From: a virus
Virus record (IMG/VR): IMGVR_UViG_3300025585_000121
Location: 1-31,117 of that record
Length of the DNA stretch: 31,117 nucleotides
Direction: 5' to 3' (one strand)
The notes beneath the pieces are model-generated. The model made no database searches, was not told the origin of the DNA, and worked only from the letters and a program-made list of their open reading frames with translations. Numbering within the stretch: position 1 is the stretch's first letter; each line of letters opens with the position of its first letter. Both the position numbers and the translations under genes were made by a program. Shown piece by piece: positions 30,903 to 31,117 of the stretch.

Positions 30903-31082
30903 TTATTCAGACCCCAACAGGTAGCCAAAGAGACCGCAAGCAGTTCCAGCCACGATGAAGCCCGCGGCTGGTAAAATCATGTAAGCACCAACACCTGTCA
31001 ATAGTATAAACGCAAACATTAACGAATTAGCGGTTAGAGCACGCCAGTTACGAACTCTTGATAATGCAAAGATTTTTTTCAC
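30903..31082 (-). CDS. Small membrane protein upstream of the portal
   Basis: I take GTG 31082, because GAGG stands 5 bases before it; an earlier GTG at 31088 overlaps that ribosome site. The product has 59 residues, with a basic N-terminus (VKKIFALSRVRNWR) and one long or two short hydrophobic segments (about 18-35 and 38-53), ending GYLLGSE. It is co-transcribed and nearly continuous with the portal gene. No function can be given. The terminase would be expected to the right, outside the window. Confidence 0.68.
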   Translation of the reverse strand: MKKIFALSRVRNWRALTANSLMFAFILLTGVGAYMILPAAGFIVAGTACGLFGYLLGSE

Positions 31083-31117
31083 GTTCACCTCAAAGCGCTT
31101 ACCGACACTAATGTATC

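Overview
This window looks like part of the genome of a tailed phage (Caudoviricetes) of an actinobacterium, probably an uncultured freshwater or marine one. The phage assignment rests on an HK97-type head module (portal-MuF fusion, prohead protease, major capsid protein), tail-appendage proteins and a lysis block. The actinobacterial host is inferred from a WhiB-type regulator, a proteasome-like Ntn hydrolase, an LPxTG-type wall-anchored protein, Thr-rich secreted proteins, and promoters placed so that transcripts would be leaderless and start with GTG. No integrase, tRNA, rRNA or CRISPR array was seen. The terminase and the tail tube, tape-measure and connector genes are not in the window.

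Almost everything is on the minus strand, so transcription runs from right to left. From the right end: a small membrane protein; a portal fused to a MuF-like domain (28585-30900); a prohead protease with a long C-terminal extension; a 553-residue acidic protein with three Cys4 clusters; a 227-residue protein; then about 9 kb of large, unusual proteins (22492-24432, 18212-22495, 17751-18185, 15187-17751). The first two of these share a Cys box and a kinase-like C-terminal domain that seems intact in one and degenerate in the other. A 54-residue gene and the major capsid protein follow, closed by a strong intrinsic terminator at 13418-13439.

A second transcription unit (promoter near 13384) carries a tail-fibre-like protein, a glycine-rich adhesin-like protein and two small proteins. 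A third (promoter near 10074) encodes two secreted surface proteins, one ending in an LPKTG sorting signal, plus a small membrane protein. A fourth (promoter near 6746, with a palindrome over the start codon) encodes a lipoprotein, a two-helix membrane protein, an M15-like endolysin and a further holin-like protein.

The left 5.4 kb is regulatory or accessory. A plus-strand pair encodes a winged-helix regulator and a DNA methyltransferase, and two overlapping tiny zinc-ribbon/zinc-finger genes lie further right. Divergent from the regulator is a minus-strand string: an HTH-like protein, a metallophosphoesterase, the Ntn hydrolase and WhiB, joined partly by 4-base GTGA overlaps, then a small hypothetical and the start of another tail-fibre-like gene that runs off the window.

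The most unusual points are the kinase/pseudokinase-like pair in the head operon, the recurrence of a KSL tripeptide in the portal, protease, 553-residue and capsid proteins (candidate maturation-cleavage sites), the phage-borne wall-anchored proteins, the proteasome-like protein, and three promoters with identical -10 to GTG spacing. All family assignments come from reading motifs by eye; no database search was run.
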